Shown piece by piece: positions 25,647-37,224 of a stretch of 64,000 nucleotides of DNA. Every line of letters starts with the position of its first letter. The first letter of the stretch is position 1. Under the pieces are notes generated by a model. It made no database searches. It had not been told where the DNA came from and saw nothing but the letters and a program-made list of their open reading frames with translations. A program made the position numbers and the translations under genes. The DNA is from Kushneria avicenniae (lineage in GTDB: Bacteria; Pseudomonadota; Gammaproteobacteria; Pseudomonadales; Halomonadaceae): assembly GCF_900112585.1 (NCBI RefSeq), contig NZ_FOLY01000002.1, forward strand, positions 1-64,000. The letters are read 5' to 3'.

Positions 25647-27764
25647 GTGGCACGCAAGACTCCTCTCAAGCGCTACCGCAATATCGGTATCTGCGCCCAC
25701 GTTGATGCCGGCAAGACAACAACGACCGAACGCGTGCTCTTTTACACCGGTCTTTCTCACAAGATCGGTGAGGTTCACGAAGGCGCTGCCGTCATGGACT
25801 GGATGGAGCAGGAGCAGGAGCGTGGTATCACCATCACTTCTGCTGCAACGACCTGCTTCTGGCGCGGCATGAATCAGCAGTTCGATGAGCATCGCATCAA
25901 TATCATCGACACGCCCGGGCACGTTGACTTCACCATCGAAGTCGAGCGTTCCCTGCGTGTACTTGATGGCGCGATCGTCGTGCTGTGCGGCAGCTCCGGT
26001 GTTCAGCCGCAGACCGAAACCGTCTGGCGTCAGGCCAACCGCTACGAAGTTCCGCGCATGGTGTTCGTCAACAAGATGGACCGTGCCGGCGCTGACTTCT
26101 TCATGGTTGTCGAGCAGATGCGCAAGCGCCTAGGCGCCAACGCCGTGCCGATCCAGATCAACTGGGGTGCAGAAGACGACTTCAAGGGCGTCATCGATCT
26201 GCTCCAGATGAAGGCCATTCTCTGGAACGAAGACGATCGTGGCATGACCTATGATCTGGTTGACATTCCGGAAGAGCTGCAGGATACGGCTCAGGAATGG
26301 CACGAGCACATGGTCGAATCTGCCGCCGAAGCTTCTGAAGAACTGATGGAAAAGTACCTCGAAGAGGGCGAGCTTTCCATCGAGGAAATCAAGGCCGGTC
26401 TGCGCCGCCGTACGCTGGATAACGAAATCGTACTGGTTACCTGTGGCTCCGCGTTCAAAAACAAGGGCGTACAGGCCATGCTGGATGCGGTCATCGAGTA
26501 CCTGCCATCGCCGACTGAAGTCAAGGCGATCGAAGGTGAGCTGGATGACGCCGCAGGCACCATCGAGACTCGTGAAGCCGATGACAGCGCACCGTTCTCC
26601 TCACTGGCGTTCAAGATCGCAACCGACCCCTTCGTCGGGACGCTGACGTTCATTCGCGTGTATTCCGGTGTGCTCAACTCGGGCGACCAGGTTTACAACT
26701 CCGTGAAGGACAAGCGTGAGCGTGTTGGTCGTATCGTTCAGATGCACTCCAACAGCCGTCAGGAGATCAAGCAGGTTTACGCGGGTGATATCGCGGCCTG
26801 TGTCGGCCTCAAGGATGTCACAACCGGTGACACGCTTTGTGACCCGAACTCCAGGATCGTGCTCGAGCGCATGGAGTTTCCGGAGCCGGTGATCTCGGTA
26901 GCCGTTGAGCCCAAGTCCAAGGCAGATCAGGAAAAGATGGGTATCGCACTGGGCAAGCTGGCTCAGGAAGATCCCTCCTTCCGCGTTCAGACCGACGAAG
27001 AAACCGGACAGACCATCATTTCCGGTATGGGTGAGCTTCACCTGGACATTCTCGTTGACCGCATGCGTCGCGAGTTCAAGGTCGAGGCCAATATCGGCAA
27101 GCCGCAGGTGGCCTATCGCGAGACGATCAAGAAGAGCGTCGAGCAGGAAGGCAAGTTCGTTCGTCAGTCCGGTGGTCGTGGCCAGTTCGGTCATGTCTAC
27201 CTGCGCATTGAGCCGCTGACAGACGAAGACCGCGGTGACGATCCGGAAATGACCTTCAAGTTCAGCTCCGAGATCGTTGGTGGTGTAGTACCCAAGGAAT
27301 ATGTGCCGGCAGTCGAGAAGGGTGCCTTTGAGCAGCTGCAGAACGGTGTCATCGCCGGTTATCCGATGATCAACGTCAAGGTAGCGCTGTATGACGGTTC
27401 CTATCACGACGTCGACTCCAATGAGAATGCCTTCAAGGTTGCCTCGTCGATGGCAATCAAGGAGGGCGCACGCAAGGCCGGAGCAGTACTGCTCGAGCCG
27501 GTGATGAGCGTCGAAGTGGTAACACCCGAGGACTTCATGGGTGATGTCATGGGCGACCTTAACCGTCGGCGTGGTCTTGTTCAGGGTATGGATGACACTA
27601 CCTCCGGTAAGGTTATCCGTGCCATGGTGCCGCTGGGTGAGATGTTCGGTTACGCGACCGATCTGCGTTCTCAGACCCAGGGCCGCGCAAGCTACTCCAT
27701 GGAGTTTGCGAAGTACGATGAGGCACCGTCCAGCATCGTCGAAGCCGTCATCAACCAGAAATGA
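25647..27764 (+). CDS. fusA: Elongation factor G
   Basis: A 705-residue translocation GTPase starting with GTG. The P-loop is [10 protein letters not shown], switch region [12 protein letters not shown] and N-K-M-D complete the G domain, and domains II-V follow to residue 705. It has the usual gammaproteobacterial length. It lies between rpsG and tuf. Confidence 0.99.
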   Translation: MARKTPLKRYRNIGICAHVDAGKTTTTERVLFYTGLSHKIGEVHEGAAVMDWMEQEQERGITITSAATTCFWRGMNQQFDEHRINIIDTPGHVDFTIEVERSLRVLDGAIVVLCGSSGVQPQTETVWRQANRYEVPRMVFVNKMDRAGADFFMVVEQMRKRLGANAVPIQINWGAEDDFKGVIDLLQMKAILWNEDDRGMTYDLVDIPEELQDTAQEWHEHMVESAAEASEELMEKYLEEGELSIEEIKAGLRRRTLDNEIVLVTCGSAFKNKGVQAMLDAVIEYLPSPTEVKAIEGELDDAAGTIETREADDSAPFSSLAFKIATDPFVGTLTFIRVYSGVLNSGDQVYNSVKDKRERVGRIVQMHSNSRQEIKQVYAGDIAACVGLKDVTTGDTLCDPNSRIVLERMEFPEPVISVAVEPKSKADQEKMGIALGKLAQEDPSFRVQTDEETGQTIISGMGELHLDILVDRMRREFKVEANIGKPQVAYRETIKKSVEQEGKFVRQSGGRGQFGHVYLRIEPLTDEDRGDDPEMTFKFSSEIVGGVVPKEYVPAVEKGAFEQLQNGVIAGYPMINVKVALYDGSYHDVDSNENAFKVASSMAIKEGARKAGAVLLEPVMSVEVVTPEDFMGDVMGDLNRRRGLVQGMDDTTSGKVIRAMVPLGEMFGYATDLRSQTQGRASYSMEFAKYDEAPSSIVEAVINQK

Positions 27765-27794
27765 TAACCGTTAGCTGACAAAGAGGTTATAGCA

Positions 27795-28988
27795 GTGGCC
27801 AAGGAAAAATTTGAACGTTCCAAAACGCACGTAAACGTAGGCACCATCGGTCACGTTGACCATGGCAAGACTACGCTGACTGCAGCCCTGACACGTGTTT
27901 CTGCCGAAGTATTCGGCGGTGACTGGCGTGCATTTGATACCATCGACAACGCTCCTGAAGAGCGCGAGCGTGGTATCACCATCTCGACAGCACACGTTGA
28001 GTATCAGTCCGAACTGCGCCATTACGCGCACGTTGACTGCCCGGGGCACGCTGACTACGTCAAGAACATGATCACCGGTGCTGCCCAGATGGACGGCGCT
28101 ATCCTGGTCTGTTCCGCAGCTGACGGCCCGATGCCGCAGACTCGCGAGCACATCCTGCTGTCTCGCCAGGTTGGCGTTCCGTTCATCGTTGTCTTCCTGA
28201 ACAAGGCAGACATGGTCGATGACGAAGAGCTGCTCGAGCTGGTCGAAATGGAAGTCCGTGAACTCCTGTCCGAGTACGACTTCCCGGGCGACGACACGCC
28301 GATTATCATCGGCTCCGCTCTGATGGCGCTCGATGGCAAGGACGACAACGGCATGGGCACTACCGCCGTTGCCAACCTGGTTCGCGCCATGGATGAGTAC
28401 ATTCCCGAGCCCGAGCGCGCCATCGATCAGCCGTTCCTGATGCCGATCGAAGACGTCTTCTCCATCTCCGGTCGTGGTACCGTTGTAACCGGTCGTGTTG
28501 AGCGCGGCATCGTCAAGACTGGTGAAGAAGTCGAGATCATCGGTCTTCAGGACACTGTCAAGACCACCGTTACCGGTGTCGAGATGTTCCGCAAGCTGCT
28601 CGACGAAGGTCGTGCCGGTGAGAACGTTGGTGCGCTGCTGCGTGGCACCAAGCGTGATGACGTCGAGCGCGGTCAGGTTCTGGCCAAGCCAGGCAGCATC
28701 AAGCCGCACACCAAGTTCGAGTCCGAAGTCTACATCCTGTCCAAGGAAGAAGGCGGCCGTCACACTCCGTTCTTCAAGGGCTATCGTCCGCAGTTCTACT
28801 TCCGTACCACTGACGTGACTGGTACCTGTGAACTGCCGGAAGGTGTCGAAATGGTCATGCCGGGCGACAACGTCAAGATGGTTGTTACCCTGATCGCTCC
28901 GATCGCCATGGAAGATGGCCTGCGCTTCGCCATCCGCGAAGGCGGTCGTACTGTTGGCGCCGGTGTTGTCGCCAAGATCGTCGAGTAA
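27795..28988 (+). CDS. tuf: Elongation factor Tu
   Basis: A 397-residue factor with a GTG start. [19 protein letters not shown] and N-K-A-D-M-V are the nucleotide-binding motifs; domains 2 and 3 are complete. It delivers aminoacyl-tRNA to the ribosome. This is the only tuf in the window; the usual second copy next to tRNA-Thr and tRNA-Trp is missing, so this may be the sole copy unless another exists elsewhere. A GC-rich hairpin follows. Confidence 0.99.
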   Translation: MAKEKFERSKTHVNVGTIGHVDHGKTTLTAALTRVSAEVFGGDWRAFDTIDNAPEERERGITISTAHVEYQSELRHYAHVDCPGHADYVKNMITGAAQMDGAILVCSAADGPMPQTREHILLSRQVGVPFIVVFLNKADMVDDEELLELVEMEVRELLSEYDFPGDDTPIIIGSALMALDGKDDNGMGTTAVANLVRAMDEYIPEPERAIDQPFLMPIEDVFSISGRGTVVTGRVERGIVKTGEEVEIIGLQDTVKTTVTGVEMFRKLLDEGRAGENVGALLRGTKRDDVERGQVLAKPGSIKPHTKFESEVYILSKEEGGRHTPFFKGYRPQFYFRTTDVTGTCELPEGVEMVMPGDNVKMVVTLIAPIAMEDGLRFAIREGGRTVGAGVVAKIVE

Positions 28989-29005
28989 TTTCTTGCTCGA
29001 AATCT

Positions 29006-29036
29006 AAAGGGGCCTCCGTCCGGAGGCCCCTTTGTC
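29006..29036 (+). terminator. Terminator of the str operon
   Basis: A 13-bp perfect stem (AAAGGGGCCTCCG / CGGAGGCCCCTTT, loop TC) is followed by a short TTTGTC. It is strong in structure, with a modest T tract. Confidence 0.85.
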
Positions 29037-29046
29037 ATATGCATGT

Positions 29047-29075
29047 TTGACTCTGAGCGAGTGCCTGCCTATAAT
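29047..29075 (+). promoter_or_regulatory. Promoter of the S10 operon
   Basis: TTGACT at 29047-29052 and perfect TATAAT at 29070-29075 with a 17-bp spacer, followed by an 83-nt leader to rpsJ. This is a near-consensus sigma-70 promoter. Confidence 0.9.
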
Positions 29076-29158
29076 GCGCATCCTTTTGAGACGTGCGTAG
29101 GCGGTCAGGCGCCCATCGGCGTCCGACATCGTCTTGAATTTCCCTGGAGTCCCGGGTA

Positions 29159-29470
29159 ATGCAGAACCAGAAAATTCGCATTCGCTTGAAAGCCTTTGAT
29201 CATCGTCTCATCGATCAGTCTGCACAGGAAATTGTGGATACTGCCAAGCGCACGGGTGCGCAGGTTCGCGGTCCTATTCCGCTGCCTACCAAACGCGAGC
29301 GCTATACCATTCTGATCTCTCCTCACGTCAACAAGGACGCGCGCGATCAGTATGAAATCCGTACTCACAAGCGTGTGCTGGATATCGTTGAGCCGACCGA
29401 GAAAACGGTTGATGCCCTGATGAAGCTTGATCTCGCCGCCGGTGTGGACGTGCAGATCAAGGTTGATTAA
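29159..29470 (+). CDS. rpsJ: Ribosomal protein S10 (NusE)
   Basis: A 103-residue 30S head protein, also part of the NusB-NusE antitermination complex. The sequence [16 protein letters not shown] is near-universal. It is first gene of the S10-spc-alpha run. The start ATG follows a GGAGT Shine-Dalgarno motif at 29145-29149. Confidence 0.98.
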   Translation: MQNQKIRIRLKAFDHRLIDQSAQEIVDTAKRTGAQVRGPIPLPTKRERYTILISPHVNKDARDQYEIRTHKRVLDIVEPTEKTVDALMKLDLAAGVDVQIKVD

Positions 29471-29612
29471 CCCAACACTAGTCACTTATGCGGCACTCGG
29501 AATTCAATTCCGGCCGCTCACGCCGTGATGGCGTCACACAATGTGCTAGTGGAATGCTCTGGAAAGGGCAGCCATAGCGGGTGATAGCCCCGTACACTAA
29601 AGGAGACTGAAC

Positions 29613-30251
29613 ATGTCTATCGGTTTGGTCGGTAAGAAGAGCGGTATGACCCGCATCTTCACCGAAGACGGCGCATCCGTGCCGGTAACCGTTATTGAAG
29701 TCGAGCCCAACCGCGTCACGCGCATCAAGACCCTCGAGTCTGATGGCTACCGTGCCGTTCAGGTTACTGCTGGCTCGCGCAAGGCCAAGCACCTCACCAG
29801 GGCAATCGCCGGGCAATATGCCAGTGCAGGTGTTGAAGCCGGTCGTTTCCTGGCGGAATTTCGTCTTTCCGAAGGCGATGAAGACCCGCAGGCTGGAAGC
29901 GAACTCACCGTATCTCTCTTCGAAGCAGGCCAGCTCATTGACGTTACTGGTACGTCAAAGGGCAAGGGTTTCCAGGGCTCAGTAAAGCGCTGGAATTTCC
30001 GCACGCAGGACAATACTCACGGTAACTCACTGTCGCATCGTGCGCCGGGTTCCATCGGTCAGTGCCAGACGCCGGGTCGCGTCTTCAAGGGCAAAAAGAT
30101 GGCCGGTCAGATGGGTAACGAGCGTGTCACCGTTCAGAGCCTTGAAATTGTCCGTGTTGACGCCGAACGCAATCTGCTGCTGGTCAAGGGCGCCGTACCT
30201 GGTGCTGCCGGTAGCGATGTGATCGTGCGCACCGCTGTCAAAGCTCGCTGA
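29613..30251 (+). CDS. rplC: Ribosomal protein L3
   Basis: A 212-residue early-assembly 50S protein reaching to the peptidyl transferase centre. It starts [15 protein letters not shown] and contains the G-Q-M-G motif; the Gln near residue 150 is the PrmB methylation site in E. coli. A 142-nt spacer separates it from rpsJ. Confidence 0.98.
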   Translation: MSIGLVGKKSGMTRIFTEDGASVPVTVIEVEPNRVTRIKTLESDGYRAVQVTAGSRKAKHLTRAIAGQYASAGVEAGRFLAEFRLSEGDEDPQAGSELTVSLFEAGQLIDVTGTSKGKGFQGSVKRWNFRTQDNTHGNSLSHRAPGSIGQCQTPGRVFKGKKMAGQMGNERVTVQSLEIVRVDAERNLLLVKGAVPGAAGSDVIVRTAVKAR

Positions 30252-30264
30252 GGGGTAGATAACG

Positions 30265-30873
30265 ATGAATCTCAATCTTGCAGGTGCAGGAGCCGGAGCC
30301 GTCGAGATTTCCGACGATACCTTTGGCAAGGATTTCAACGAAGCGCTGGTACACCAGGTCGTGACTGCCTATATGGCAGGCGCACGTCAGGGCACCCGTG
30401 CACAGAAAAACCGTTCCGATGTCAGCGGCGGTGGCAAGAAGCCGTGGCGTCAGAAGGGCACCGGCCGCGCTCGTGCCGGCACTATCCGTTCGCCGATCTG
30501 GCGTACCGGTGGTGTGACCTTTGCGGCTCGTCCGCAGGATCACTCCCAGAAGGTCAATCGCAAGATGTATCGCGCCGCCATGCGCTCCATTCTCTCGGAG
30601 CTCGTGCGCCAGGAACGTCTTGTTGCAGTTGATGCCTTCACCGTCGACAGCCCCAAGACAAAGCAGCTGGTTGGTCGTCTTGCCGAGCTGGGTCTGGAGA
30701 AGGTGCTGATCGTGACCGATGAGATGGATCAGAACCTTTATCTGGCCGCTCGCAATATTCCCAACGTGGACGTGGTCGAAGCGTCGAGCGCGGATCCTGT
30801 CAGCCTGATCGCCTATGACAAGGTGCTGATGACCGTACCCGCCCTCCGCAAGTTCGAGGAGAAGCTGGCATGA
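30265..30873 (+). CDS. rplD: Ribosomal protein L4
   Basis: A 202-residue protein lining the exit tunnel. The tunnel loop contains [12 protein letters not shown], the macrolide-relevant segment, in wild-type form. In E. coli L4 also represses the S10 operon. It overlaps rplW by 4 nt (ATGA). Confidence 0.98.
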   Translation: MNLNLAGAGAGAVEISDDTFGKDFNEALVHQVVTAYMAGARQGTRAQKNRSDVSGGGKKPWRQKGTGRARAGTIRSPIWRTGGVTFAARPQDHSQKVNRKMYRAAMRSILSELVRQERLVAVDAFTVDSPKTKQLVGRLAELGLEKVLIVTDEMDQNLYLAARNIPNVDVVEASSADPVSLIAYDKVLMTVPALRKFEEKLA

Positions 30874-31166
30874 ATCAGGAACGCGTATTCCAGGTGCTGC
30901 TTGGTCCGCACATGACCGAAAAGGCTGCTTACGCCGCCGAGCGTAATCAGTATGTTTTCAAGGTCGCCAGTGATGCCACCAAGCCCGAAATCAAGAAGGC
31001 TGTAGAAGCGCTTTTTGAAAAGAAGGTCGACAGCGTCCAGGTCCTGAACATGAAGGGCAAGGTCAAGCGCAACGCTCGTGGCGAAGGTCATCGCAGCGGT
31101 TACCGCAAGGCCTACGTCACCCTGGCTGCGGGCGAAACGCTCGAAGACTTCACCGGCGCCGAGTGA
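30870..31166 (+). CDS. rplW: Ribosomal protein L23
   Basis: A 98-residue protein at the tunnel exit, docking site of trigger factor and [11 protein letters not shown] and the Y-V-F-K-V stretch are conserved, as is the acidic binding-site Glu near residue 17. The start overlaps the rplD stop. Confidence 0.97.
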   Translation: MNQERVFQVLLGPHMTEKAAYAAERNQYVFKVASDATKPEIKKAVEALFEKKVDSVQVLNMKGKVKRNARGEGHRSGYRKAYVTLAAGETLEDFTGAE

Positions 31167-31182
31167 GGCAGGAGAACGGATC

Positions 31183-32010
31183 ATGGCAGTAGTCAAGACA
31201 AAACCCACGTCCGCCGGCCGTCGCCACAAGGTGAAGGTCGTTACCGAAGGGCTGTACAAGGGGCGTCCGCATGCGGCGCTGACCGAAGCACAGTCTCGTT
31301 CGGGTGGTCGTAACAACAATGGTCGTATCACTACCCGTCATGTGGGTGGTGGTAATCGCCAGCACTATCGTCTGGTGGATTTCAAGCGCAACAAGGATGG
31401 CGTACCTGCTGTCGTCGAGCGCCTTGAATACGATCCGAATCGCAGCGCACACATTGCACTGCTGAAGTACATGGACGGTGAACGCCGTTACATCATTGCC
31501 CCGAAGGGTGTTGCAGAAGGCGATCGCCTCGAGTCGGGTGTCAACGCACCGATTCGTCAGGGCAACGCGCTGCCGCTGCGCAATGTGCCGGTGGGTTCGA
31601 CCATTCACTGCATCGAGCTCAAGCCCGGCAAGGGCGCTCAGCTTGTACGTAGCGCCGGTACCAGCGCTCAGCTGGTTGCTCGCGAAGGCAACTATGCCAC
31701 CGTGCGTCTGCGCAGCGGCGAGATGCGTCGCATTCTGGCGGAATGTCGCGCCACTCTGGGTGAGGTCGGTAACTCCGAGCACAGCCTTGGGCAGCTCGGC
31801 AAGGCCGGTGCCAAGCGCTGGAGAGGCGTACGTCCGACCGTTCGCGGCGTTGCGATGAACCCGGTAGATCACCCGCATGGCGGTGGTGAAGGTCGCACCA
31901 GCGGTGGCCGTCATCCGGTCACGCCCTGGGGTATTCCGACCAAGGGTCACAAGACGCGCAAGAACAAGCGTACCGACAAGCTTATCGTGCGTCGTCGCAA
32001 AGCCAGATAA
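31183..32010 (+). CDS. rplB: Ribosomal protein L2
   Basis: A 275-residue protein of the peptidyl transferase region. The signature [13 protein letters not shown], with the functionally important His near residue 229, is intact. ATG 31183, with a GGAGAACGG ribosome site, gives the standard N-terminus; an earlier in-frame ATG at 31078 lies within rplW. Confidence 0.98.
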   Translation: MAVVKTKPTSAGRRHKVKVVTEGLYKGRPHAALTEAQSRSGGRNNNGRITTRHVGGGNRQHYRLVDFKRNKDGVPAVVERLEYDPNRSAHIALLKYMDGERRYIIAPKGVAEGDRLESGVNAPIRQGNALPLRNVPVGSTIHCIELKPGKGAQLVRSAGTSAQLVAREGNYATVRLRSGEMRRILAECRATLGEVGNSEHSLGQLGKAGAKRWRGVRPTVRGVAMNPVDHPHGGGEGRTSGGRHPVTPWGIPTKGHKTRKNKRTDKLIVRRRKAR

Positions 32011-32054
32011 ACGGTGCCGCAAGGCCAAACATCAGTATTTAAGGGGTAACGGCT

Positions 32055-32330
32055 GTGCCACGTTCACTTAAGAAAGGTCCCTTCATTGACCTTCATCTTT
32101 TGAAGAAGGTTGAGGCGGCTGTGGAAAAGAGCGACCGCAAACCGATCAAGACCTGGTCGCGTCGCTCTATGATTCTGCCGAACATGGTAGGACTCACCAT
32201 TGCTGTCCATAACGGTCGCCAGCATGTACCGGTTCATGTCTCTGAAGAGATGGTGGGCCACAAGCTGGGCGAATTTGCTGCCACCCGCACCTATCGCGGT
32301 CACGCGGCTGACAAGAAAGCCAAGCGGTAA
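32055..32330 (+). CDS. rpsS: Ribosomal protein S19
   Basis: A 91-residue 30S head protein initiated at GTG. It begins [11 protein letters not shown] and ends with H-K-L-G-E-F-A-x-T-R-T-Y-x-G-H, diagnostic of S19. AAGGGGTAA lies upstream. Confidence 0.97.
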   Translation: MPRSLKKGPFIDLHLLKKVEAAVEKSDRKPIKTWSRRSMILPNMVGLTIAVHNGRQHVPVHVSEEMVGHKLGEFAATRTYRGHAADKKAKR

Positions 32331-32344
32331 GGGAGAGGACCACA

Positions 32345-32680
32345 ATGGAAGAAGTAGCTGCTAAATTGCGCGGCGCTCGCCTGTCCGCCCAGAAGGCACG
32401 TTTGGTGGCAGATCAGGTGCGGGGCAAGCCGGTCGCAGAAGCGCTGAATATCCTGGCATTCTCGCCCAAGAAGGGCGCGGTGCTGGTGAGAAAGGTACTG
32501 CAATCTGCTATTGCCAACGCGGAAGAAAATAACGGCATGGACATCGACGAGCTTCGCGTCTCGACCATCTGTGTCGATGAGGGCATGACGCTCAAGCGTA
32601 TTCTGCCGCGTGCCAAGGGCCGTGCAGATCGTATCAACAAGCGTACCTGCCATATCACCGTCAAGGTAGCCGAGAAGTAG
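32345..32680 (+). CDS. rplV: Ribosomal protein L22
   Basis: A 111-residue protein whose beta hairpin (near [10 protein letters not shown]) lines the exit tunnel. The N-terminal half contains [10 protein letters not shown]. It lies 14 nt after rpsS and 11 nt before rpsC. Confidence 0.98.
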   Translation: MEEVAAKLRGARLSAQKARLVADQVRGKPVAEALNILAFSPKKGAVLVRKVLQSAIANAEENNGMDIDELRVSTICVDEGMTLKRILPRAKGRADRINKRTCHITVKVAEK

Positions 32681-32691
32681 GAGTCGACCAG

Positions 32692-33393
32692 ATGGGTCAA
32701 AAAGTCAATCCAGTCGGTATTCGCCTTGGGATCGTCAAGGATCACACTTCCGTGTGGTACGCCGAGCGCGGCGATTACGCCGACAAGCTCAACAACGATC
32801 TCGAAGTTCGCAGTTTTCTGTCGGAGCGTCTGAAAAGCGCTTCTGTCAGCAAAATCCATATCGAGCGTCCGGCAAACAACGCCCGCATTACCATCCATAC
32901 CGCTCGTCCGGGTATCGTGATCGGCAAGAAGGGTGAAGATGTCGAGCGTCTGCGTCGTGATCTGACCAACCTCATGGGCGTGCCGGTTCACGTCAACATC
33001 GAGGAAGTTCGCAAGCCGGAACTCGACGCTGCGCTGGTCGCGCAGAACGTCGCCGGTCAGCTCGAGCGTCGCGTCATGTTCCGTCGTGCCATGAAGCGTG
33101 CCGTGCAAAACGCCATGCGTCTGGGCGCCAAGGGTATCCGGATTCAGCTGTCCGGTCGTCTTGGTGGCGCTGAAATCGCGCGTACGGAATGGTATCGCGA
33201 AGGCCGTGTTCCCCTTCACACCCTGCGTGCCGATATCGATTACTCGGTTTACGAGGCGCACACCACCTACGGTGTCATCGGTGTCAAGGTGTGGATCTTC
33301 AAGGGCGAAATTCTTGGTGGGATCGATGAAGTCCGTGCGAAGCAGAACAGCTCGCAGACGGCCGCTCCCGGCAAGAAGAAAGGTTCCAAGTAA
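32692..33393 (+). CDS. rpsC: Ribosomal protein S3
   Basis: A 233-residue protein of the mRNA entry tunnel with an N-terminal KH domain ([12 protein letters not shown]). It starts [12 protein letters not shown]. It has the normal length, ending in a Lys-rich tail. Confidence 0.98.
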   Translation: MGQKVNPVGIRLGIVKDHTSVWYAERGDYADKLNNDLEVRSFLSERLKSASVSKIHIERPANNARITIHTARPGIVIGKKGEDVERLRRDLTNLMGVPVHVNIEEVRKPELDAALVAQNVAGQLERRVMFRRAMKRAVQNAMRLGAKGIRIQLSGRLGGAEIARTEWYREGRVPLHTLRADIDYSVYEAHTTYGVIGVKVWIFKGEILGGIDEVRAKQNSSQTAAPGKKKGSK

Positions 33394-33404
33394 GGGGATA
33401 GTCG

Positions 33405-33818
33405 ATGTTACAGCCCAAGCGTACCAAATTCCGCAAGCAGCAGAAGGGCCGCAACCGCGGTCTGGCGCATCGCGGTAGCAGCGTGAGCTTCGGCGAGTAC
33501 GGCCTCAAGGCGACCGGTCGCGGTCGTATCACTGCTCGTCAGATTGAAGCCGGCCGTCGTGCTATCACACGTCATGTCAAACGTGGCGGCAAGATCTGGA
33601 TCCGCGTGTTCCCGGACAAGCCGATCTCCGAAAAGCCGCTCGAAGTCCGTATGGGTAAGGGCAAGGGCTCTGTCGAATACTGGGTCGCTCAGATTCAGCC
33701 GGGCAGGGTGCTCTACGAAATTGAAGGCGTATCGGAAGAGCTGGCACGCGAAGCGTTCAGCCTCGCAGCTCAGAAGATGCCCGTTGCCACTACCTTTGTG
33801 AAACGGACGGTAATGTAA
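33405..33818 (+). CDS. rplP: Ribosomal protein L16
   Basis: A 137-residue protein near the A-site tRNA elbow. It begins [11 protein letters not shown] and includes G-K-G-x-x-x-Y-W-V-A. Its stop overlaps the rpmC start by one nucleotide (TAATG). Confidence 0.98.
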   Translation: MLQPKRTKFRKQQKGRNRGLAHRGSSVSFGEYGLKATGRGRITARQIEAGRRAITRHVKRGGKIWIRVFPDKPISEKPLEVRMGKGKGSVEYWVAQIQPGRVLYEIEGVSEELAREAFSLAAQKMPVATTFVKRTVM

Positions 33819-34006
33819 TGAAAGCTCAGGAACTTCGTGACAAGTCGACCGAAGCGCTCAATGAGCAGCTGTTCGAACTGCTGCGCGAGCAATTCAACCT
33901 GCGGATGCAGAAGGCTACCGGTCAGTTGAGCCAGAACCATCTGCTCAAACAGGTTCGCCGCGACATCGCGCGCGTGAAGACTGTGCTCAACGAGAAGGTG
34001 GACTGA
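33818..34006 (+). CDS. rpmC: Ribosomal protein L29
   Basis: A 62-residue two-helix protein at the tunnel exit, next to L23. The segment L-R-x-Q-x-x-x-x-Q-L-x-x-x-H-x-x-x-x-x-R-R-D-I-A-R is recognisable. It overlaps rplP by one nucleotide and ends 1 nt before rpsQ. Confidence 0.97.
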   Translation: MKAQELRDKSTEALNEQLFELLREQFNLRMQKATGQLSQNHLLKQVRRDIARVKTVLNEKVD

Positions 34007-34007
34007 A

Positions 34008-34274
34008 ATGGCCGAAGAACAGGCAAACCAAGCACGCAGGCTCACCGGACGTGTGGTGAGTGATCGGATGGAAAAGTCGATCGTTGTCATGATCGAACGT
34101 CGTGAGCGCCATCCGATCTACGGAAAGTACATGAAGCGCTCCACCAAACTGCATGCGCACGACGAAACCAACCAGGCCCACATCGGCGATCTGGTTTCCA
34201 TCGAAGAGTGCCGGCCGATTTCAAAGAAAAAGGCATGGACTCTGGTTGAAGTCGTCGAGCAGGCCAGAGGGTAA
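34008..34274 (+). CDS. rpsQ: Ribosomal protein S17
   Basis: An 88-residue OB-fold 16S-binding protein. [17 protein letters not shown] and the E-C-R-P-I-S-K-x-K-x-W motif are typical. It has standard length and starts 1 nt after rpmC. Confidence 0.98.
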   Translation: MAEEQANQARRLTGRVVSDRMEKSIVVMIERRERHPIYGKYMKRSTKLHAHDETNQAHIGDLVSIEECRPISKKKAWTLVEVVEQARG

Positions 34275-34320
34275 GGCAGCTGCCTAAACCCGTGCATCAG
34301 TTCAGGTTTGGAGAAAACCG

Positions 34321-34692
34321 ATGATTCAAACGCAAACAATGCTGGATGTCGCTGACAACAGCGGAGCGCGCAGGGTCCAGTGCATCAAGGTCCTGGGCGG
34401 TTCTCATCGCCGTTACGCCCGCGTTGGCGACATCATCAAGGTAACGGTCAAGGAAGCGATTCCGCGTGGCCGTGTCAAAAAGGGTCAGGTGCTCAAGGCC
34501 GTTGTAGTACGCACACGCAGCGGGATCCGCCGTCCGGATGGTTCTCTTATCCGCTTCGATGGCAATGCGGCGGTTTTGTTGAACAACGCCAACGAGCAGC
34601 CGGTAGGCACTCGTATTTTCGGGCCGGTAACCCGTGAACTTCGTACCGAGAAGTTCATGCGGATTATCTCCCTGGCGCCCGAAGTGCTGTAA
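34321..34692 (+). CDS. rplN: Ribosomal protein L14
   Basis: A 123-residue protein at the subunit interface. It begins [17 protein letters not shown] and contains [13 protein letters not shown]. A 46-nt gap before it corresponds to the start of the spc operon in E. coli; no clear separate promoter was seen. Confidence 0.98.
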   Translation: MIQTQTMLDVADNSGARRVQCIKVLGGSHRRYARVGDIIKVTVKEAIPRGRVKKGQVLKAVVVRTRSGIRRPDGSLIRFDGNAAVLLNNANEQPVGTRIFGPVTRELRTEKFMRIISLAPEVL

Positions 34693-34708
34693 GGAGCGAG
34701 GCGGAATT

Positions 34709-35026
34709 ATGCGCAAGATCAAACGTGATGATGAAGTCGTCGTCATCGCCGGCAAGGACAAGGGCAAGCGCGGTACCGTCAAGCGGGTTCTGCAGGACGG
34801 GCGCTACGTGGTTTCGGGTGTGAACATGATCAAGCGTCACACTAAGCCCAACCCGATGGCCGGTAATCAGGGGGGTATCGTTGAGCGTGAGGCTCCGATC
34901 CACGGGTCCAACGTTGCCATCTTCAATACAGAGACCGGCAAAGCGGATCGGGTCGGCTTTCAGATGAATGACGACGGTACCAAGATCCGTATCTTCAGGT
35001 CGACGCAAAAGCAGATCGACGCCTAA
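34709..35026 (+). CDS. rplX: Ribosomal protein L24
   Basis: A 105-residue KOW-motif assembly initiator protein. It begins with [23 protein letters not shown] 34709 was chosen; an upstream in-frame ATG at 34634 lies within rplN. The start is 16 nt after rplN. Confidence 0.97.
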   Translation: MRKIKRDDEVVVIAGKDKGKRGTVKRVLQDGRYVVSGVNMIKRHTKPNPMAGNQGGIVEREAPIHGSNVAIFNTETGKADRVGFQMNDDGTKIRIFRSTQKQIDA

Positions 35027-35044
35027 CGCGATTCGGGTGGCAAC

Positions 35045-35584
35045 ATGGCGAACTTGAAACAGCAGTATAAAGACGAGGTGATGGCCAGGCTCACAGAGCA
35101 GTTTGGCTACGCCAACGTAATGCAGGTGCCCCGGATCACCAAGGTCACCCTCAACATGGGTGTCGGCGATGCGACCAGCGACAAGAAGCTGATCGACAAC
35201 GCTGTGGTTGATCTGGAAAAGCTTTCCGGTCAGAAGCCGATCGTGACCTTGGCGCGCAAGTCAGTTGCGGGCTTCAAGGTGCGCGAAGGCTGGCCGATCG
35301 GTACCAAGGTCACTCTGCGCAGCGAGCGCATGTGGGACTTTCTGGACCGTCTGGTAAATATCGCGATTCCTCGTATTCGTGACTTCCGTGGCCTCAATGC
35401 GAAGTCCTTTGACGGCCGCGGAAATTACTCGATGGGTGTGCGTGAACAGATCATCTTCCCCGAAATCGAATACGACAAGGTTGACCGTGTTCGCGGGCTG
35501 GATATCACCATCACCACGTCTGCCGGCACCGATGAAGAAGCTCGTGCACTGCTGAGTGCATTGAACTTCCCCTTCCGGAAATAA
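35045..35584 (+). CDS. rplE: Ribosomal protein L5
   Basis: A 179-residue protein that binds 5S rRNA and contacts S13 across bridge B1b. [13 protein letters not shown] and the internal R-I-R-D-F-R-G-L motif are conserved. It has the same length as E. coli L5. Confidence 0.98.
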   Translation: MANLKQQYKDEVMARLTEQFGYANVMQVPRITKVTLNMGVGDATSDKKLIDNAVVDLEKLSGQKPIVTLARKSVAGFKVREGWPIGTKVTLRSERMWDFLDRLVNIAIPRIRDFRGLNAKSFDGRGNYSMGVREQIIFPEIEYDKVDRVRGLDITITTSAGTDEEARALLSALNFPFRK

Positions 35585-35594
35585 AGGTGTAATC

Positions 35595-35900
35595 ATGGCA
35601 AAGAAAAGCATGGTTGAGCGCGAGCGCAAGCGCGCCGAGCTGGTAGACAAGTACGCAGCCCGTCGTGCCGAACTCAAGGCGATCATCAACAACGTCAATA
35701 GCTCTGACGAAGAGCGCTTTGATGCGCAGCTTCAGCTGCAGAAACTGCCGCGCAATTCGAGTCCGGTTCGTCAGCGTAATCGCTGCCGTGTCACCGGCCG
35801 TCCGCACGGCTATTACAACAAGTTTGGACTTGGCCGCAACAAGCTGCGCGAAGCGGCCATGCGTGGCGATGTGCCCGGCCTGACCAAGTCCAGCTGGTAA
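35595..35900 (+). CDS. rpsN: Ribosomal protein S14, zinc-independent long form
   Basis: A 101-residue S14. The CXXC zinc ribbon of the short form is absent (only one Cys, in R-N-R-C-R-V-T-G-R), so this is the C-minus type. The C-terminus G-x-x-x-G-L-x-K-S-S-W is standard. It is 10 nt after rplE. Confidence 0.98.
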   Translation: MAKKSMVERERKRAELVDKYAARRAELKAIINNVNSSDEERFDAQLQLQKLPRNSSPVRQRNRCRVTGRPHGYYNKFGLGRNKLREAAMRGDVPGLTKSSW

Positions 35901-35920
35901 TCGCATCAGGAGCGTTATCG

Positions 35921-36313
35921 ATGAGCATGCAGGATACACTCGCGGATATGCTGACTCGTATCCGTAATGCGCAGATGGCGACCAAGGAGACGGTGACCAT
36001 GCCGTCTTCCAAGATCAAGGTCGAAGTCGCGCGTGTTTTGAAGGAAGAAGGTTACATTGCCGACTTCTCCACCGAAGGCGACGTCAAGGTTGATCTGACG
36101 ATTACCCTCAAGTATTTCGAAGGCAAGCCGGTCATCGAGCACATTCAGCGTGCGTCGAAGCCGTCCCTTCGTAACTACAAGGGCAAGGACGAACTGCCGC
36201 GCGTAGCAGACGGTCTGGGGGTGGCCATCGTGTCCACGTCCAGAGGTGTCATGACCGATCGTGCGGCGCGCCAGGCAGGCGTCGGCGGTGAAGTCATCTG
36301 CACCGTATTCTAG
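35921..36313 (+). CDS. rpsH: Ribosomal protein S8
   Basis: A 130-residue 16S-binding protein, the known spc operon autoregulator in E. coli. It starts [17 protein letters not shown] and ends G-G-E-V-I-C-T-V-F. It lies between rpsN and rplF. Confidence 0.98.
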   Translation: MSMQDTLADMLTRIRNAQMATKETVTMPSSKIKVEVARVLKEEGYIADFSTEGDVKVDLTITLKYFEGKPVIEHIQRASKPSLRNYKGKDELPRVADGLGVAIVSTSRGVMTDRAARQAGVGGEVICTVF

Positions 36314-36322
36314 GAGTCTATG

Positions 36323-36853
36323 ATGTCCAGGATTGCAAAATACCCGGTTAAGCTGCCCAGCGGTGTGGAAGTCACGCTCGAGGAAGGCAGGCTGACCGTC
36401 CGGGGCGGTCAGGGGCAGCTGGAAATGAACGTCCATAACGATGTTGTGGTCAATCAGCAGGATAACCAGCTGACGTTCGAACCCAGCGCTTCAGCCAAGA
36501 ATTGGGCCATGGCCGGAACCACCCGCGCTCTGGTCAACAACATGGTCGTTGGCGTTTCCGAGGGCTTTACCCGTTCGCTGGAAATCACCGGTGTCGGTTA
36601 TCGCGCTCAGGCCAACGGTCAGACACTCAACCTGACACTTGGTTTCTCTCACCCGATCGATTACAAGGTGCCCGAAGGCGTGGTTGTTGAAACGCCCAAG
36701 AACACCACAATCGTTCTCAAGAGCGCTGACAAACAGCGTCTTGGTCAGGTGGCTGCCGAGATTCGTGCGTTCCGTCCGCCGGAGCCCTACAAGGGCAAGG
36801 GCGTTCGTTACAGCGATGAACGCATCCTTCGTAAAGAAGCCAAGAAGAAATAA
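36323..36853 (+). CDS. rplF: Ribosomal protein L6
   Basis: A 176-residue protein near the sarcin-ricin loop. Two adjacent ATGs exist (36320 and 36323); the second was chosen because AGGAG then lies at the optimal 6 nt and the protein starts S-R-I-A-K-Y-P-V. The C-terminal [11 protein letters not shown] motif is present. Confidence 0.97.
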   Translation: MSRIAKYPVKLPSGVEVTLEEGRLTVRGGQGQLEMNVHNDVVVNQQDNQLTFEPSASAKNWAMAGTTRALVNNMVVGVSEGFTRSLEITGVGYRAQANGQTLNLTLGFSHPIDYKVPEGVVVETPKNTTIVLKSADKQRLGQVAAEIRAFRPPEPYKGKGVRYSDERILRKEAKKK

Positions 36854-36862
36854 GGCAGGGTT

Positions 36863-37213
36863 ATGAACGCGAAGAAAGAAGCTCGTCTCCGTCGTGCCCG
36901 CCGCACGCGCGCCAAGATCCGCGAACTTGGTATCAACCGTCTGAGTGTCAATCGCACGCCGCGTCACATGTACGCTCAGATTATTTCCGCAGACGGTGGC
37001 CAGGTTCTGGTCAGCGCCTCCACGCTCGACAAGTCGCTGCGTGAAGATGCGACCGGTAACGCCGATGCTGCTGCTCGCGTTGGTACACTGCTGGCCGAGC
37101 GCGCAAGGGAAGCGGGAATTACTCAAGTTGCCTTTGACCGTTCCGGGTTCAGGTACCATGGTCGGGTCAAGGCCCTCGCTGATGCCGCGCGCGAAGGCGG
37201 CCTGCAATTCTAA
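36863..37213 (+). CDS. rplR: Ribosomal protein L18
   Basis: A 116-residue 5S rRNA-binding protein. A basic N-terminus ([13 protein letters not shown]) precedes the [16 protein letters not shown] signature. It lies 9 nt after rplF. Confidence 0.98.
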   Translation: MNAKKEARLRRARRTRAKIRELGINRLSVNRTPRHMYAQIISADGGQVLVSASTLDKSLREDATGNADAAARVGTLLAERAREAGITQVAFDRSGFRYHGRVKALADAAREGGLQF

Positions 37214-37224
37214 AGGGTTCTACG